DNA from: Limnobacter sp. | GTDB taxonomy: Bacteria; Pseudomonadota; Gammaproteobacteria; Burkholderiales; Burkholderiaceae_B | NCBI GenBank assembly: GCA_029866125.1 | Contig: JARWZZ010000014.1 | Location: 1-64,000, forward strand | Reading direction: 5' to 3' | DNA length: 64,000 nucleotides | Shown here: one piece after another, positions 1 through 8,164 of the stretch | Numbering within the stretch: position 1 is the first letter of the stretch | How the letters are laid out: every line of letters starts with the position of its first letter | The notes under the pieces: generated by a model | The model's database searches: none | Told to the model about the DNA's origin: nothing | The model's input: the letters and a program-made list of their open reading frames with translations, nothing else | Translations under genes and position numbers: made by a program

Positions 1-155
1 TTAAAAAACAACGTTGGGCCGAGGCTCATCCTACAGAAGTGCAAAAGATGATTATAGAGGCGAATGCTTTTGTGGAACAAAACTTAAGCTTAGAAGATAT
101 GTATCATTACATGATAGTGCTTTTGCGGGAATACGATAAAAGACTTAACCCCTAA
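1..155 (+). CDS. C-terminal fragment of a probable GT90/CAP10-type glycosyltransferase
   Basis: An open frame enters from the left edge (reading from base 3) and stops at TAA 153-155, giving about 50 residues. The tail contains WAEAHPTEVQKMIIEANAF and then EDMYHYMIVLLREYDKRL. An aromatic 'ED.Y.Y...LL.EY' ending resembles the C-termini of the CAP10/GT90 family of lipopolysaccharide-modifying glycosyltransferases. That is recall of a family pattern and not a search result. The catalytic part lies outside the window, so the substrate cannot be judged. Another cytoplasmic glycosyltransferase family is possible. Confidence 0.45.
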   Translation, partial: KKQRWAEAHPTEVQKMIIEANAFVEQNLSLEDMYHYMIVLLREYDKRLNP

Positions 156-229
156 CCTAGAAAAAATCGGTGAAGGGGCTTTTTAGTTTGAGCTAGTTAA
201 AAAGATAGCTCGGAGTTTAAGCCCGATCA

Positions 230-258
230 TTGACAGCTAAGACCCCTAGGGGTAGAAT
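230..258 (+). promoter_or_regulatory. Sigma-70 promoter of the tRNA-Ala/tRNA-Glu operon
   Basis: The -35 box TTGACA (230-235) is a perfect consensus. It is followed by a 17-nt spacer and a -10 box TAGAAT (253-258). Transcription should begin near 265, about 18 nt before the first tRNA base. The spacer holds a perfect 12-bp palindrome, ACCCCTAGGGGT (242-253), which touches the -10 box. Confidence 0.8.
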
Positions 259-282
259 TCGCCCTTCTCCTTAGCATTGTAA

Positions 283-358
<76 letters not shown>

Positions 359-379
359 TAAGCTTAGGAAAGTCATCTT

Positions 380-455
380 GTCCCCGTCGTCTAGAGGCCT
401 AGGACACCGCCCTTTCACGGCGGTAACACCGGTTCGAATCCGGTTAGGGATGCCA
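380..455 (+). tRNA. tRNA-Glu (anticodon TTC)
   Basis: A 76-nt tRNA with encoded CCA (453-455). The anticodon stem CCGCC/GGCGG holds loop CTTTCAC, placing the anticodon TTC at 414-416. The D-arm and T-arm (ACCGG/CCGGT around TTCGAAT) are normal. The acceptor stem is irregular: GTCCCCG against TAGGGAT gives G1-U72 and G7-U66 wobbles and a C6-A67 mismatch. It is cotranscribed with tRNA-Ala from the promoter at 230-258 and followed directly by a terminator. Confidence 0.95.
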
Positions 456-466
456 AATTTGGCAGG

Positions 467-501
467 AAAGCCGAATTACTGAAAGTAGTTCGGCTTTTTT
501 T
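467..501 (+). terminator. Intrinsic terminator of the tRNA operon
   Basis: A 14-bp stem (467-480 with 484-497, one G-U pair) closes a 3-nt loop, GAA. The stem's 3' arm runs into a T tract (495-501). It lies 11 nt after the CCA end of tRNA-Glu. The remaining bases up to 551 show no gene. Confidence 0.85.
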
Positions 502-551
502 ATTTCAGTTTAGGTGTTGGGTTTTTTCTTTTTAAACACCTTTTTAAATAT

Positions 552-1367
552 TTAACCCCCCAACGATTTTCCTTTCCTGCCCATCCCCTCAGTGAAAGCT
601 TGAGCACCAAGTGAAGTTTCACCCGAATGCAGGGTGTTTAAGCCATATTCAAATTCCTCAGCAATCGCATTGGTTTCGCTCAAGCCCCACTGGCTTAGCG
701 CACTTAGGCGGTCATTGCGCATACAACGTTGTGGCAGCATGCACAACTGCTGCGCCAATTCCACAGCGCCTTCCAAGGCAGAGCGGTTTAATTCCAAGCG
801 ATTGGCAAGCCCCCATTCAAAAGCTTCTTTAGCCTCTACGCCGCGGCCTGTCAAAATCATGTCCATCGCGCGGCTTTGACCGATCAGTCTGGGTAACCTC
901 ACCGTGCCACCATCAATCAACGGCACACCAAAACGCCTACAAAACACACCAAATGTGGCTGTTGAATCACAAACCCGCATGTCGCACCACAAGGCCAATT
1001 CAAGCCCGCCTGCCACACAGTAGCCCGAAACGGCTGCAATCACCGGTTTGCCCAGTTGCATGCGGCTAATGCCCATAGGGCCTGCGCCTTCGCGGTGCAG
1101 TCGGTTCATGCGTTCAGGTTTGCCCGAGGCCACTGCCTTCAGGTCGGCACCCGCACAAAAATTTCCGCCCTCGCCACTCAAAATTGCTACTTTGGCCAAA
1201 GGGTCTTGGTCAAACTTCGAGAACGTTTCTTCAAGTTGGTCCGCAGTGGGGCGGTCCACACAATTTCGCACTGCGGCGCGGTTAATTTGTACATGCCAAA
1301 TTTCACCTTGCTGTAAGATCTCCGTGCTGACAGTTTCTGTCATTGTTCCCGTTGTTGCTACGGTCAT
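552..1367 (-). CDS. Enoyl-CoA hydratase/isomerase (crotonase) family protein
   Basis: A 271-residue protein of normal single-domain crotonase length. The oxyanion-hole motif FCAGADL is at 70-76 and the second glycine-rich segment with GGLELALWCD at 120-129. E123 matches the first catalytic Glu of enoyl-CoA hydratases. The position of the second Glu (usual pattern FG.PE) reads FGVFC, with C143 in its place. Ordinary hydration of 2-enoyl-CoA may therefore be altered, and an isomerase or other crotonase reaction is possible. The ATG has an AGGAG ribosome-binding site. It is divergent from the PcfJ-like gene with 30 bp between them. Substrate unknown. Confidence 0.85.
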   Translation of the reverse strand: MTVATTGTMTETVSTEILQQGEIWHVQINRAAVRNCVDRPTADQLEETFSKFDQDPLAKVAILSGEGGNFCAGADLKAVASGKPERMNRLHREGAGPMGISRMQLGKPVIAAVSGYCVAGGLELALWCDMRVCDSTATFGVFCRRFGVPLIDGGTVRLPRLIGQSRAMDMILTGRGVEAKEAFEWGLANRLELNRSALEGAVELAQQLCMLPQRCMRNDRLSALSQWGLSETNAIAEEFEYGLNTLHSGETSLGAQAFTEGMGRKGKSLGG

Positions 1368-1397
1368 TCTGGTCTCCTAATCACATCCCCAAATTGC

Positions 1398-2717
1398 ATG
1401 TCTTATATTCCATCCATATCCTATCCGATTCGTTTGCTGTCTACGCGAAGCGGGTTGTATGTTGAGTGGGCACTGTGTAAACGAAGCAAAATTGGCGAGT
1501 CTTTTCCGGTTATTTTGGATTACGAGCACCTGCAAACCATGTTGGAAGGCTACTCGCAGTCTTTGTGGGTGCCACCACCCAGTATTCGCAAACCAGACAA
1601 CATGAAAAACTGCGATTTTTCATTGAAGCTGGAGGATTTAACTGTGCGCCAGCTTCAATCTGCATGGTTGGCAGCGCTGAGGCGTCGTTTTGGGGCTGAC
1701 AAGGTGAAGCTGGCCTTGCGTGTGTTTGGGGTGAGGGTCAACCTTTGGCAACTGAACCAAGTGGCTGCGCATTTTGATGTATTGGGTGCGCGCATACAGG
1801 AAATGCCGCAATTGGGGCCGCTACTGGCTGCTGATGCAGGCATGTGGAAGCACCTGCCCAATTGGAAAGTAGTCAAAAGTCGCTACATGGCGATGGGTTT
1901 GAGCGCGTCCGCTTGGCGCTGGTTGTGCAATCAAAATCGCGCCTATGTATCTCGCTTGGATTGGACCAACTTGGGGCACATTGCATGGGTCAATTTGCAT
2001 GCAGCACTGAATTTTAAGTTTCATGCTTCGTTTATTGACAAACAAACTGCAGCGCTTCATGGCTTTGGCGGAATGTCCAGCTGGTTGAGGCGCAACCCAG
2101 ACCGCTTCTCAGGGGAATCTGCAGGTGAGGGGCAATCAGAGAAGGTCCAAAGTTTTTTAAGGGGCATGCGCCTGTGTTTAAAACGTCTTGATGAAACCGT
2201 TGGGCGTGAAAATCAGCAGGAAATTATTCAGGAGGAATTTCCTCTGATCTTGGATTGGATGTTGGCGCAGGTGCTTGGTAATACACCCAAACCCGTGAAA
2301 ATTCATAGGGGGTGGACTTACGACACGTTGATGGGTTGGCAATCACGCTGGCACTTGTCCGATTTTGGGCAAACCAACACCGAGCTGAATGTGTATTGGC
2401 CTGAAATTCTGGGTATGGGCCATATTTTGACGGATTATGAGTATTTTGAGCTGTCGTCGTTGAGGGCGTTGTTGCAAGAGGCCAAGCGCATGCACCATTG
2501 TGTGCCGTCTTACATTGACCGTTGTATGGATGGGCAAATTGCCTTGTTCCACCTGTCCCGAAAGGGCAATTTGAGTGAACGTGCAACTTTGGAAATTAGC
2601 CGCCAGGGCGCAAGTCACTGGCGCATTACCCAATTGAAGGGGCCTTGCAATGCGCCGGTGTCGGAAAGTATCTGGAAGGCAGCCAGTGCCTTGTTGGACC
2701 GTGTAAGCCCGAGGTAA
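1398..2717 (+). CDS. PcfJ-like domain protein, function unknown
   Basis: A 439-residue protein with no signal peptide or membrane segment. The C-terminal part (about 355-430) has the PcfJ-like pattern: a leader ending in EAKRMHHCVPSYIDRC, then a hydrophobic strand, RATLEI, and a short segment WRITQLKGPCNAP. The His-His-Cys and later Cys residues are the most distinctive. PcfJ was named from an enterococcal conjugative plasmid, but chromosomal copies are common and their biochemical role is not known. The N-terminal 350 residues, rich in Trp and basic residues, are not recognised. No good Shine-Dalgarno precedes the ATG. It is convergent with the carboxylesterase gene. Confidence 0.7.
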   Translation: MSYIPSISYPIRLLSTRSGLYVEWALCKRSKIGESFPVILDYEHLQTMLEGYSQSLWVPPPSIRKPDNMKNCDFSLKLEDLTVRQLQSAWLAALRRRFGADKVKLALRVFGVRVNLWQLNQVAAHFDVLGARIQEMPQLGPLLAADAGMWKHLPNWKVVKSRYMAMGLSASAWRWLCNQNRAYVSRLDWTNLGHIAWVNLHAALNFKFHASFIDKQTAALHGFGGMSSWLRRNPDRFSGESAGEGQSEKVQSFLRGMRLCLKRLDETVGRENQQEIIQEEFPLILDWMLAQVLGNTPKPVKIHRGWTYDTLMGWQSRWHLSDFGQTNTELNVYWPEILGMGHILTDYEYFELSSLRALLQEAKRMHHCVPSYIDRCMDGQIALFHLSRKGNLSERATLEISRQGASHWRITQLKGPCNAPVSESIWKAASALLDRVSPR

Positions 2718-2729
2718 TGGCTAAGCTAC

Positions 2730-2761
2730 AAAAAAGTGGTTGTTACCTAACTAAGCCACTT
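2730..2761 (-). terminator. Intrinsic terminator after the carboxylesterase gene
   Basis: Read on the minus strand, AAGTGG (2761-2756) and CCACTT (2739-2734) form a 6-bp stem that runs into a T6 tract (2735-2730). It begins 8 nt past the stop at 2769. On the plus strand there is no following T tract, so it serves mainly the minus-strand transcript. Confidence 0.55.
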
Positions 2762-2768
2762 GATCAAG

Positions 2769-3455
2769 CTACTTCACCAAGACTTTCTTAAAAAATTCGG
2801 CAAGGGCTTCCATTTCCTCACCACATACAGAATGCTCCATGGGGTAGGTGTGCCATTCAACCTGCTGGCCTTTGCCTTTGAGCAAACTGACTGCCTTTTC
2901 TCCGCGGGCGATGGGCACCATTCCATCCCGAGTGCCATGGGCAGCAAATACAGGTACGGCGGCATTGGCGGGGTTGTATTCCGCATCCAAGTTTGCATCC
3001 AAGGGGAGGTAGGTAGACAGGCAAACCAAGCCAGCCAGGGTGTATTTGCCGCGCACACCGGTGTGATATGTAATTGCACCACCTTGAGAAAAACCCGCCA
3101 GTACGATTCGATTGGCTGGAATACCTGATTGTATTTGTTCTTGAATCAAGCCTTCGATGCAAGCCGCGCTTTGCCGAATGCCTGCCTCATCTTCCATTCT
3201 GCCCAAATCAGAATTTTTGATGTCGTACCAAGCAGGCATCACATACCCACCATTCACACTGACCGGAATTTTTGGCGCATGCGGAAAAATGTAACGCGTG
3301 GGGGGTACGCCCATTTGCTCCAGCTCTTTGACCACAGGTACAAAGTCGTAACCATCGGCACCCAAGCCATGCAGCCAAATCACGCAGTAGCGTGGGTTGT
3401 TGCCACTTTCGACTTTGACTACTTCTACTTTGAGCGCTTGAAGGTTTGAATTCAT
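2769..3455 (-). CDS. Carboxylesterase/phospholipase of the alpha/beta-hydrolase fold (EstB/YpfH-like)
   Basis: A cytoplasmic serine esterase of 228 residues from the chosen ATG at 3455. An upstream in-frame ATG at 3512 would add 19 residues that overlap mogA and match nothing in the family. Seen: oxyanion region LHGLGADG (29-36), nucleophile elbow GFSQGG with S123, acid HGTRDG with D177, and catalytic H208 in MEHSV. Length and motif spacing match the small bacterial carboxylesterase II / acyl-protein-thioesterase-like family, which hydrolyses short acyl esters. It lies 34 nt after mogA on the same strand and is probably cotranscribed. Confidence 0.88.
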   Translation of the reverse strand: MNSNLQALKVEVVKVESGNNPRYCVIWLHGLGADGYDFVPVVKELEQMGVPPTRYIFPHAPKIPVSVNGGYVMPAWYDIKNSDLGRMEDEAGIRQSAACIEGLIQEQIQSGIPANRIVLAGFSQGGAITYHTGVRGKYTLAGLVCLSTYLPLDANLDAEYNPANAAVPVFAAHGTRDGMVPIARGEKAVSLLKGKGQQVEWHTYPMEHSVCGEEMEALAEFFKKVLVK

Positions 3456-3489
3456 TACATTGCGTCCGAATACGAATAAAGGCTGAATT

Positions 3490-4086
3490 TCAGGATTTGG
3501 GTTTGATTGCATTCTTGGGCCTAAAACTCGCGACCACTTCGTTGCGCGTTTCGATGTAAGGCCCGCCGATTAAATCGACGCAATAGGGCACTGCTGCAAA
3601 AATGCCGCTGACCAGCGTTTTGCCGTCTGAATCTTTCAGGCCTGTCAGAGTTTCTGCAATGGCTTTGGGTTGGCCGGGCAAATTGATGATTAAGCACTCC
3701 CCACGAATAACAGCCACCTGGCGAGACAATATTGCAGTGGGCACAAACTTCAAACTGATTTGGCGCATTTGCTCGCCAAAACCGGGCATTTCCTTGTTGG
3801 CCACAGCCAGCGTTGCCTCGGGTGTTACATCCCGCTTGGCTGGGCCAGTACCACCTGTGGTCAAGACCAAGTTGCATTTGGTTTGGTCTACAAGCTCTCG
3901 TAGGGTGTCTTCAATCTCGGGCTGTTCGTCGGGTATCAAACGCTCTTCAAAATGAATTGGATTTTTCAACGCCGAATTGAGCCACTCTTTCAGTGAAGGA
4001 ATGCCTTTGTCCTCATAAACACCTTTGGAGGCACGGTCGCTGATGGACACCAAGCCAATCCGAATCGAGTCAAAGGTTTCAGTCAT
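3490..4086 (-). CDS. mogA: Molybdopterin adenylyltransferase MogA
   Basis: MogA activates molybdopterin by adenylylation before molybdate insertion in molybdenum cofactor synthesis. The 198-residue protein has the family signatures LTTGGTGPAKRDVTPEAT (about 75-92), MPGFGEQMR, and INLPGQPKAI near the C-terminus. Length matches E. coli MogA. Its start overlaps the end of darP by 8 nt (4079-4086), indicating translational coupling. No other cofactor-synthesis genes lie nearby. Confidence 0.93.
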   Translation of the reverse strand: MTETFDSIRIGLVSISDRASKGVYEDKGIPSLKEWLNSALKNPIHFEERLIPDEQPEIEDTLRELVDQTKCNLVLTTGGTGPAKRDVTPEATLAVANKEMPGFGEQMRQISLKFVPTAILSRQVAVIRGECLIINLPGQPKAIAETLTGLKDSDGKTLVSGIFAAVPYCVDLIGGPYIETRNEVVASFRPKNAIKPKS

Positions 4087-4654
4087 TCAACTCATCCTCA
4101 TCGTCATCCACATACTCGTCGGTGGCGGGCGTCGTTGTTTTGCCTTGAATCAAGGCATACAAAGTTTGATACAACTGACGGTATAACTTAGGCGGCTTGG
4201 TGGACGCACGCTCTTGCACCACACTGCGTATAAGCGGGTTTAGGTTCATTTGGGCTGCCGCAGGGTAGGCTGCAATCAGGGCCTGAAGCGATTTGGGGTC
4301 TGCAACCAATTGGTCACGCCACTGCTCAGCTGCATGCATGTGCAAAACCTGCATTTTTTGCTCAATCGTGTCGCCTTTGATCCACTTTTCGATCTCTTCG
4401 GCTTCTTCATCGCGCATGACTTTGCCGACATACAGCATTTGGCGCTTTTTACCGCCAAAACCGCGTGCCTTGTGGTAATCCTTGATGGCTTCAAGCAGCT
4501 TCTCGGACACTGGGCCGCGCTTGACTTTGTCAAACGGCATTTCGCACAGCACCTTGCCAAGGTCTTGAAGGGCCAGTAATTCCCGCTTCACCGCAGATTT
4601 ACTGGGGCGATCATTCGGGTCAATCTCGTCTTGGGTTTCGTTTTCGTCTTTCAT
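4079..4654 (-). CDS. darP: Ribosome-associated protein DarP/YjgA (DUF615)
   Basis: A 191-residue acidic-tailed cytoplasmic protein. The block RPSKSAVKRELLALQDLGK followed by a segment with RGFGGKKRQMLYVGKVMR is characteristic of the YjgA/DarP family, which binds late 50S ribosomal precursors and aids subunit maturation. The C-terminus is highly acidic (EYVDDDEDELND). First gene of the unit darP-mogA-esterase. It is divergent from pmbA across 45 bp, so the two promoters must overlap each other or the coding ends. Confidence 0.92.
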   Translation of the reverse strand: MKDENETQDEIDPNDRPSKSAVKRELLALQDLGKVLCEMPFDKVKRGPVSEKLLEAIKDYHKARGFGGKKRQMLYVGKVMRDEEAEEIEKWIKGDTIEQKMQVLHMHAAEQWRDQLVADPKSLQALIAAYPAAAQMNLNPLIRSVVQERASTKPPKLYRQLYQTLYALIQGKTTTPATDEYVDDDEDELND

Positions 4655-4699
4655 GGGCTGTATTATTAACGATTCCAGACCTTATTGTTGCGGTAAAAC

Positions 4700-6052
4700 A
4701 TGGCCTTAAGCTTTAAAAAAGAAACTTTTCAAGAATTGACCGAGTTTGCGCTGAAAAAAGCCAAATCTTTGGGTGCAACCGATTGTGCAGTGGATGTCAG
4801 TGAAAGCGTGGGCCAATCTGTGTCCGTTCGCTTGGGGGAAATTGAAACCATTGAGCACACGCGGGACAAAGGGTTCTCCGTGAGCGTATTTGTGGGGCAA
4901 AAACGGGGCAATGCTTCGTCATCCGACTTTTCGCACGAGGCGATTACCTCTGCCATTGAAAAAGCCATCGACATTGCAAAGTACACAGCTGCTGATAAAT
5001 TTGCCGGTTTGCCTGAAGAAGACATGCTGGTCAAGCGCTACAAAGATTTGGATCTGTACCACCCTTGGAAAACCAACACAGGCAGGCTGATTGAAAAAGC
5101 CCTAAAAATGGAGCAAGCAGCGCTGGATGTGTCCCCGAAAATCCGCAATTCGGATGGTGCGAACGTGTCCACAGAAGAAGGGCATTTTTACGCCGCCAAC
5201 AGCCGGGGTTTTCAGGGGGGCTACCCGTATTCACGTCACTCTCTGTCGGTGTCTCCCATTGCGCAGGAAAAGCGTTCCAAAAACAGCCCCATGCAAAGGG
5301 ACTTTTGGTATTCCAGCGAGCGGGATGCTAAAAATCTTGAAAAGCCGAAAACAATCGGTAAAACAGCAGCCGAGCGCGCAATTGCCCGTTTGGGTGCCAG
5401 AAAAATTACCACCCGCAATTGCCCGGTAATTTTTGAAGCGCCGATTGCCTCCAGCCTGATTTCCCATTATGTGGGCGCGGTGTCGGGTTCTTCCCTGTAC
5501 CGTAAGTCCAGCTGGTTGCTTGATTCCATGGGCACTCAGGTTTGGGCACCCCACATCACCATCAAAGAAGACCCGTTCATCCCCGGCGCACATGGCAGCT
5601 CACCTTTTGATGAAGAGGGGGTTAAGGTCAGCGCTCGCACAGTGGTGAAGAAGGGTGTGGTTAACGGTTACTTTTTGTCAACTTATTCCGGTCGTAAATT
5701 GGGCATGCCTTCAACAGGCAATGCAGGCGGCACCCACAACTTGCAATTGACTTCCACGCGCACAGTAAAGGGCGGTTTGGAAGGCCTGTTGCAAAAAATG
5801 GGCACTGGCTTGCTGGTCACTGAAATGATGGGGCAGGGCGTGAACGGAGTAACTGGTGATTACTCACGCGGTGTATTCGGCTATTGGGTTGAAAACGGCG
5901 TGATTGTTCACCCGGTTGAGGAAATTACAATCGCAGGCAATGTCAAAGAGATGTTGGCGCAAATTGTTGCGGTGGGTGATGATGCCGAATGGCGTGGCAC
6001 CAAGTACTGCGGCAGTATTCTGATTGAAAATATGATGGTTGCTGGGTCTTAA
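4700..6052 (+). CDS. pmbA: Metalloprotease PmbA/TldE
   Basis: Subunit of the TldD/TldE protease, which matures peptides such as microcins and degrades CcdA-type antitoxins. The 450-residue length is standard. Visible family features are the N-terminal ETIEHTRDKGFSVSVFVGQK, the central RNCPVIFEAPIASSLISH, the block GRKLGMPSTGNAGG, and the C-terminal EMMGQGVNGVTGDYSRGVFG. TldE lacks the HExxxH metal site found in TldD, and none is seen here. No tldD is in the window. Pairing with darP (yjgA) is a widely conserved proteobacterial arrangement. Confidence 0.93.
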   Translation: MALSFKKETFQELTEFALKKAKSLGATDCAVDVSESVGQSVSVRLGEIETIEHTRDKGFSVSVFVGQKRGNASSSDFSHEAITSAIEKAIDIAKYTAADKFAGLPEEDMLVKRYKDLDLYHPWKTNTGRLIEKALKMEQAALDVSPKIRNSDGANVSTEEGHFYAANSRGFQGGYPYSRHSLSVSPIAQEKRSKNSPMQRDFWYSSERDAKNLEKPKTIGKTAAERAIARLGARKITTRNCPVIFEAPIASSLISHYVGAVSGSSLYRKSSWLLDSMGTQVWAPHITIKEDPFIPGAHGSSPFDEEGVKVSARTVVKKGVVNGYFLSTYSGRKLGMPSTGNAGGTHNLQLTSTRTVKGGLEGLLQKMGTGLLVTEMMGQGVNGVTGDYSRGVFGYWVENGVIVHPVEEITIAGNVKEMLAQIVAVGDDAEWRGTKYCGSILIENMMVAGS

Positions 6053-6111
6053 CTCCCAAGTGTGAACCCTTATCAAACCGCTGAATGTAAATGACAAGTG
6101 GAGAGGATTTT

Positions 6112-7191
6112 ATGGAACGTCGTTCCTTCTTGAAAAAAGCTGGGCTGGGTGTGGCTGTGGGCGCTGCATCGGCCGCACCGGCAATCGCTGCCGATACCCC
6201 TGTAATTAAGTGGCGCATGGCGTCCAGCTTCCCTAAAAGTTTGGACACCATTTGGAATGTGGCCCCTCAATTGGCGCAGCGAGTTGAAGAGTTAACAGAC
6301 GGTAAATTCCAAATTCGCCCATTCGCTGCGGGTGAAATTGTGCCCGGCTTGGGTGTGTTGGATGCTGTACAGGCAGGCACTGTGGAATGCGGCCATTCAG
6401 CCAGCTACTACTACGTGGGTAAAGATGCCTCTTTCGCATTCGACACCACCATGCCGTTTGGCCTGACTGCACGTCAGCAAAACGCTTGGCTGTATTTTGG
6501 TGGTGGCTTGGAAGCAATGCGTGAGTTGTTTAAAACTTACAACATCATTAACTTCCCCGGCGGCAACACGGGTACTCAAATGGGTGGCTGGTTCCGCAAG
6601 GAAGTGAAAAGCTTGGCAGACCTCAAAGGCCTGAAAATGCGCATACCCGGTTTTGGCGGAAAAATCATGGCCGAATTGGGTGCCGTACCACAAACCATTG
6701 CAGGCAACGACATTTACCCGGCCCTTGAAAAAGGTGCGATTGATGCCGCTGAATGGGTGGGGCCTCATGATGATGAAAAGCTCGGCTTTTACAAAGTCGC
6801 GAAGTTTTATTATTACCCCGGCTTTTGGGAACCCGGCCCAACGCTGAGTTTTTATGTCAATTTGGACCAGTGGAACAAGTTGCCCAAAGAGTACAAAAGC
6901 GCATTTGAAGTGGCTGCTGCCGAGGCTAACCTGTTGATGGCTGCCAAATACGATGCACAAAACCCGCCCGCATTGAATCGCTTAATTAAATCGGGCGCAC
7001 AACTTCGTATTTACCCCAAAGACATGCTGGATGCGGCTTACACGGTGGCTGAAAAGCTGTATGCCGAGGAGTCTGCAAAAAATCCACGTTTCAAGAAAAT
7101 CTTTGATTCGTGGAACCGTTTTCGCAACGACCAACGCAATTGGTTCAAGGTTGCTGAAAACACCATGGCTTCTTTCACCCCAAAGAAGTAA
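6112..7191 (+). CDS. TRAP transporter solute-binding protein, TakP-like
   Basis: Periplasmic substrate-binding subunit of a TRAP transporter. The ATG at 6112 is chosen over an in-frame ATG at 6091 because GGAGAGG lies just upstream and it starts a Tat-type signal: twin arginine in ERRSFLKKAG, then a hydrophobic stretch ending AIAA near residue 27. The mature protein has SSFPKSLDTIW, FAAGEIVPGLGVLDA, GGNTGTQMGGWFRKE, LKMRIPGFGGK and IDAAEWVGPHDDEKLGFYK. These closely follow TakP of Rhodobacter, which binds 2-oxo acids such as pyruvate; the Arg in KMRI is the conserved carboxylate-binding residue of the family. The membrane genes dctM and dctQ lie 2 kb away on the other strand. Ligand is inferred only. 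Confidence 0.9.
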   Translation: MERRSFLKKAGLGVAVGAASAAPAIAADTPVIKWRMASSFPKSLDTIWNVAPQLAQRVEELTDGKFQIRPFAAGEIVPGLGVLDAVQAGTVECGHSASYYYVGKDASFAFDTTMPFGLTARQQNAWLYFGGGLEAMRELFKTYNIINFPGGNTGTQMGGWFRKEVKSLADLKGLKMRIPGFGGKIMAELGAVPQTIAGNDIYPALEKGAIDAAEWVGPHDDEKLGFYKVAKFYYYPGFWEPGPTLSFYVNLDQWNKLPKEYKSAFEVAAAEANLLMAAKYDAQNPPALNRLIKSGAQLRIYPKDMLDAAYTVAEKLYAEESAKNPRFKKIFDSWNRFRNDQRNWFKVAENTMASFTPKK

Positions 7192-7212
7192 CCAGCTTGA
7201 ATGGATTTGCAA

Positions 7213-7241
7213 TGGGAGTCGCACGATTGGTGTAACTCCCA
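7213..7241 (+). terminator. Hairpin after the TRAP binding-protein gene, possible terminator
   Basis: A 7-bp stem TGGGAGT/ACTCCCA continues after a small internal loop into CAC/GTG around a 5-nt loop. It starts 21 nt after the stop codon. There is no T tract, so it could equally be an mRNA-stabilising 3' hairpin that keeps binding-protein transcript levels high. The rest of the 270-nt gap to the response regulator has no evident gene. Confidence 0.4.
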
Positions 7242-7461
7242 CACTGCTCACACTGCCTTAAACAGGCAGAACCAACGTAGTTTTTGCCATCTAGCGGTGT
7301 TTCACTTATAAAGAGTGGTTTCCGACGCCACCTTTTTGGAACCTTCTCCACTCAATAGCCACCCAAGGTAGTGTCGCTCCTTACGGGGTTGCTCATGCAT
7401 TCCTCGCCTGTCGTAATGGTGTTGTGATTAACCGACGGGCAATAAACGGCTCTTGACCTAG

Positions 7462-8142
7462 ATGGACCCACTCATGTCTTCCACGAATCTACTACGCGTT
7501 TTCATCATAGACGATCACCCGATCATCGCCATGGCTCTGCGTGACCTTATGAACTCTCGCTTTTCTGATCTAGAGGTGAAACTTTTTAGCAGAATGGGCC
7601 CCGCCTTAGAACACAGCCGTTTCGAGCAGCCTGACCTCGTCTTACTGGACTTGGGTTTGCCCGATATGCCCCCAGAAAAAGTTCTTGAAACAGCATTGGA
7701 AACCTTTGACTACAGCCGTACATTGGTCATTTCAGGCAACGAGGAAGTTCTGGGCGAATTAGCAGAAAACTACCCAGAGACCGAGTTTGTGTCAAAGGGT
7801 ATCACCCAAGATAGAGTACTCAGTGTGCTGGACAGCATGGTCCTTAAGCTGCGCCGTAACACTTGGACGGATCAAATCAACCCCAAGGCACAGGGCACAG
7901 CAGGCTACACGATTGGCCAGCGCATGGCCCGCATCACTGAAAGGCAGGTGTCGGTTTTGCATCGCATCGCCAAAGGTGAGTCGAACCATGAAATTGCTCA
8001 AAATTTGGGCTTGTCCCCAGAAACGGTAAAAACCCATGTGCGCAGTATTTTGGCGCGTTTGAATGCACGCAACCGGCTGGAAGCGGCCATGCTTTATCGA
8101 GCTTGGCAGGACCAGAAGGCTGATGAGGTTTACTCCGACTGA
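7462..8142 (+). CDS. NarL/LuxR-family response regulator
   Basis: A 226-residue two-domain transcription factor. The receiver domain (about 11-125) has the acidic pair IIDDHP at 16-18, phospho-acceptor D63 in LLDLGLPD, S91, and K112 in FVSKG. The C-terminal HTH (about 155-220) has ITERQVSVLHRIAKGESNHE and LSPETVKTHVRSILARLNA, typical of LuxR/NarL DNA-binding domains. The histidine kinase starts 22 nt downstream. It sits between the TRAP binding-protein gene and dctMQ, so these are the most likely targets (inference). A second ATG four codons in is an alternative start. Confidence 0.92.
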   Translation: MDPLMSSTNLLRVFIIDDHPIIAMALRDLMNSRFSDLEVKLFSRMGPALEHSRFEQPDLVLLDLGLPDMPPEKVLETALETFDYSRTLVISGNEEVLGELAENYPETEFVSKGITQDRVLSVLDSMVLKLRRNTWTDQINPKAQGTAGYTIGQRMARITERQVSVLHRIAKGESNHEIAQNLGLSPETVKTHVRSILARLNARNRLEAAMLYRAWQDQKADEVYSD

Positions 8143-8164
8143 TGTCGATTGAGGTAAATTTAAA

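Noticed and set aside
6397-6960. 187-codon frame antisense to the TRAP binding-protein gene
   Set aside because: No motif or start signal; the plus-strand gene is unambiguous.
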